NCBI GenBank assembly: GCA_012026715.1
Contig: VEPB01000354.1
Coordinates: forward strand, 1 to 6,214
DNA: 6,214 nucleotides
Direction of reading: 5' to 3'
Source of the DNA: Methylococcaceae bacterium
GTDB lineage: Bacteria; Pseudomonadota; Gammaproteobacteria; Methylococcales; Methylococcaceae
Of the stretch, positions 5,241 through 6,214 are shown piece after piece. Below the pieces are notes generated by a model, which made no database searches, was not told where the DNA came from, and saw only the letters and a program-made list of their open reading frames with translations. The position numbers and the translations under genes are program-made. Numbering within the stretch: position 1 is the stretch's first letter; each line of letters begins with the position of its first letter.

Positions 5241-6214
5241 ATGAGTAAGCTTGGATCCATCGTTTCCGTAATGGCCTTGGTCAGTGCCAGCAGTCTGGCG
5301 CTGGCAGGCGAATGGCAGGCGCTGCCCAGCAAGGCGCCGGAGCCTGCATCCAATCCCAGTACCCCGGCAAAGGTCGAGCTGGGCAAGATCCTTTATCACG
5401 ATCCCCGGCTGTCCTCCACCGGCACGGTGGCCTGCGCGTCCTGCCACAACGTCATGGCCGGTGGCGAAGACAACCGCGCGGGCGCGGTCGGCGTGCACGC
5501 CCAAGTGGGTGGCCGCAGCGCCCCGACTGTGTGGAATTCCGCCTTCAACTCGGTCCAGTTCTGGGATGGCCGCGCCGCCAGCCTGGAAGCCCAGGCCAAG
5601 GGGCCGGTCACCAACCCCATCGAAATGGGCATGAAGAGCTGGGATGACGTGGTGGCCCGGCTGAAGCAGATTCCCGGCTATCCCCAAGCGTTCGCCGCCG
5701 CCTTCGGCAGCAGCGATTCGGTGACCGCCGACAACGCGGCCAAGGCCATCGCCGCCTACGAGCGTACCCTGATCACGCCCAACAGCCCTTATGACAAGTT
5801 CGTGAACGGCGACAAGAGCGCGCTCAACGATCAGCAGCAGCGTGGCATGAAGCTGTTTGCCGAAACCGGCTGCAACTCCTGCCACAGCGGCCCGGCCTTC
5901 AATGGCCCGACCTTGCCGGAAGGCACCGGTTTCTACCAGAAGTTCCCCATGCACGACAACGGCGTGCTGGAAGCCCAGTACAACTTCACCGCGGACAAGG
6001 GCCGGGCGCAGGAAACCAAGAACGATGCCGACGCCCATCTGTTCAAGGTGCCCACCCTGCGCAACGTCGCCCTGACCGCGCCTTACTTCCACAACGGCAA
6101 GGTCAAGACCCTCAACGACGCGGTGCGGGTGATGGCCAAGCTGCAGTTGGACAAGGATCTGACCGAAGCCCAGATCGAAGACATCGCCGCCTTCCTCAAC
6201 GGCCTGACCGGCGA
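5241..6214 (+). CDS. ccpA: Diheme cytochrome c peroxidase, CcpA/MauG family (3' end cut by the window)
   Basis: A periplasmic enzyme that reduces H2O2 to water with electrons from small cytochromes c. The 324 visible codons begin MSKLGSIVSVMALVSASSLA, a Sec signal peptide with likely cleavage after ALA at residue 22. Two c-type heme motifs are present: CASCH (C65, C68, H69) for the peroxidatic heme and CNSCH (C211, C214, H215) for the electron-transfer heme. Family landmarks follow: GGEDN (74-78), H86 as the probable distal ligand of the first heme, QFWDGRAASLEAQAKGPVTN (106-125), FKVPTLRNVALTAPYFHNG (268-286), and M298 as the probable axial ligand of the second heme. Both heme sites look intact. 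The visible end, AFLNGLTGE, is typical of the extreme C-terminus, so only a few residues should be missing. AGGAGG lies 6 bases before ATG 5241. It is transcribed divergently from the GTP cyclohydrolase gene. Confidence 0.95.
   Translation, partial: MSKLGSIVSVMALVSASSLALAGEWQALPSKAPEPASNPSTPAKVELGKILYHDPRLSSTGTVACASCHNVMAGGEDNRAGAVGVHAQVGGRSAPTVWNSAFNSVQFWDGRAASLEAQAKGPVTNPIEMGMKSWDDVVARLKQIPGYPQAFAAAFGSSDSVTADNAAKAIAAYERTLITPNSPYDKFVNGDKSALNDQQQRGMKLFAETGCNSCHSGPAFNGPTLPEGTGFYQKFPMHDNGVLEAQYNFTADKGRAQETKNDADAHLFKVPTLRNVALTAPYFHNGKVKTLNDAVRVMAKLQLDKDLTEAQIEDIAAFLNGLTG

Noticed and set aside
5145..6092. A 315-aa minus-strand frame opposite the peroxidase
   Set aside because: It is the antisense shadow of a clear diheme cytochrome c peroxidase with signal peptide and two CxxCH motifs.

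Overview
The window is GC-rich, densely coding DNA of a proteobacterial type. A hoxF-hoxU-hoxY gene order, a NuoE-like domain fused to the front of HoxF, and a diheme CcpA/MauG-type peroxidase together suggest a beta- or gammaproteobacterium; a methanotroph-like gammaproteobacterium is possible, but this is an inference and no marker here settles it.

Layout. Positions 1-2666 on the minus strand hold the front half of an NAD-reducing soluble [NiFe]-hydrogenase operon, transcribed leftward and out of the window: hoxF (831-2666), hoxU (100-834) and the first 35 codons of hoxY (1-107). The genes overlap by 4 and 8 bases, so they are one translationally coupled unit. The large NiFe subunit hoxH is expected beyond the left edge. 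Upstream of hoxF lies a 203-base gap unusually rich in inverted repeats (2681-2830). Next, still on the minus strand, comes a 140-aa protein (2870-3292) with a Lys/Ala/Pro-rich tail and a C-terminal DUF2934-like helical segment. Then comes a 438-aa GTP cyclohydrolase II (3452-4768) carrying a C-terminal domain that looks like a degenerate RibD-type reductase. A 472-base gene-free divergent region (4769-5240) follows, with a good sigma-70-type promoter facing right. On the plus strand, 5241 to the right edge encodes a periplasmic diheme cytochrome c peroxidase, cut just short of its stop.

How they work together. HoxF and HoxU form the NADH/FMN diaphorase half of the hydrogenase, and HoxY (with HoxH off-window) forms the hydrogenase half; together they couple H2 oxidation to NAD+ reduction in the cytoplasm. 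The GTP cyclohydrolase II would feed riboflavin/FMN synthesis, and FMN is a hydrogenase cofactor, so its proximity may be functional; this is only inferred from position. The peroxidase removes H2O2 in the periplasm and looks like an independent, divergently transcribed unit.

The points most worth following up are the GTP cyclohydrolase II fused to a RibD-reductase-like domain that has lost signature residues, the partial loss of iron-sulfur ligands in the NuoE-like domain of HoxF, and the cluster of inverted repeats before hoxF.
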